Shown: positions 63,835-64,000 of the stretch, in pieces | Position numbering within the stretch: the stretch's first letter is position 1 | How the letters are laid out: each line of letters opens with the position of its first letter | Source: Chanos chanos | Lineage: Eukaryota > Chordata > Actinopteri > Gonorynchiformes > Chanidae | Assembly (NCBI RefSeq): GCF_902362185.1 | Contig: NC_044507.1 | Coordinates: 12,224,044-12,288,043 of the forward strand | Reading direction: 5' to 3' | DNA length: 64,000 nt | The notes under the pieces: model-generated | What the model saw: the letters and a program-made list of their open reading frames with translations, nothing else | What the model was told of the DNA's origin: nothing | Database searches by the model: none | Position numbers and translations under genes: made by a program

Positions 63835-64000
63835 GTAATAATAACAGGACACCAAGAGATCAGTAGCAATATTTACACAGACCTAAGGAAGTCCACATCA
63901 AAATCCAAGTGAATCTTCAAATACTGTATGTTTAAAACATAAGTATATAGTATATACTTCTATACAGAGGGTCGGACATATTTTCTACATTATACTGTGT

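Overview
The window is nuclear DNA from a ray-finned fish, most likely a teleost. The evidence is spliced vertebrate genes with long introns, abundant (CA)n, (GA)n and homopolymer tracts, and protein matches to a vertebrate gene cluster. The linked set caskin2 - st6galnac2 - mxra7 - jmjd6 - mettl23 - srsf2 - mfsd11 - qrich2 corresponds to genes on human 17q25, where ST6GALNAC2/MXRA7/JMJD6/METTL23/SRSF2/MFSD11 are immediate or near neighbours. I cannot name the species from the sequence.

Layout, left to right. 1-6588: the first coding exon of caskin2 (minus strand) and part of a very long first intron; the rest of the gene is off the left edge. 6589-9657: upstream region of caskin2 and its probable promoter. 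9658-15196: a complete nine-exon st6galnac2-like sialyltransferase (minus). 15197-17716: intergenic DNA and the mxra7 3' UTR. 17717-34418: mxra7 (minus), four coding exons over 16.7 kb, one of them an expanded Pro-Glu-Pro-Val repeat exon. 34419-37748: spacer plus the jmjd6 3' UTR. 37749-43918: jmjd6 (minus), six coding exons, 403 codons as in human. 43919-44605: compact head-to-head promoter. 44606-46202: mettl23 (plus), five exons. 46262-49464: srsf2 (minus), two coding exons, tail-to-tail with mettl23. 49465-50906: second head-to-head promoter. 50907-57187: mfsd11 (plus), thirteen coding exons plus a probable 5' noncoding exon. 58211-end: the first seven coding exons of a QRICH2/C16orf96-type coiled-coil gene (plus), cut by the right edge.

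The genes do not form a pathway. Two themes recur: nuclear RNA processing (jmjd6 acts on splicing factors; srsf2 is a splicing factor; mettl23 is a nuclear protein-arginine methyltransferase) and divergent pairs sharing a promoter (jmjd6/mettl23, srsf2/mfsd11). All exon models were built by hand from reading frame, GT/AG sites and phase; every junction listed keeps phase.

I see no tRNA, rRNA, CRISPR array, complete transposon or viral fossil. I found no convincing new biological system. The most checkable oddities are the mxra7 in-frame 12-bp minisatellite, splice sites of st6galnac2 embedded in TG/CA microsatellites, a possible 36-nt microexon in caskin2 intron 1, and promoter-like motifs inside mxra7 intron 1.
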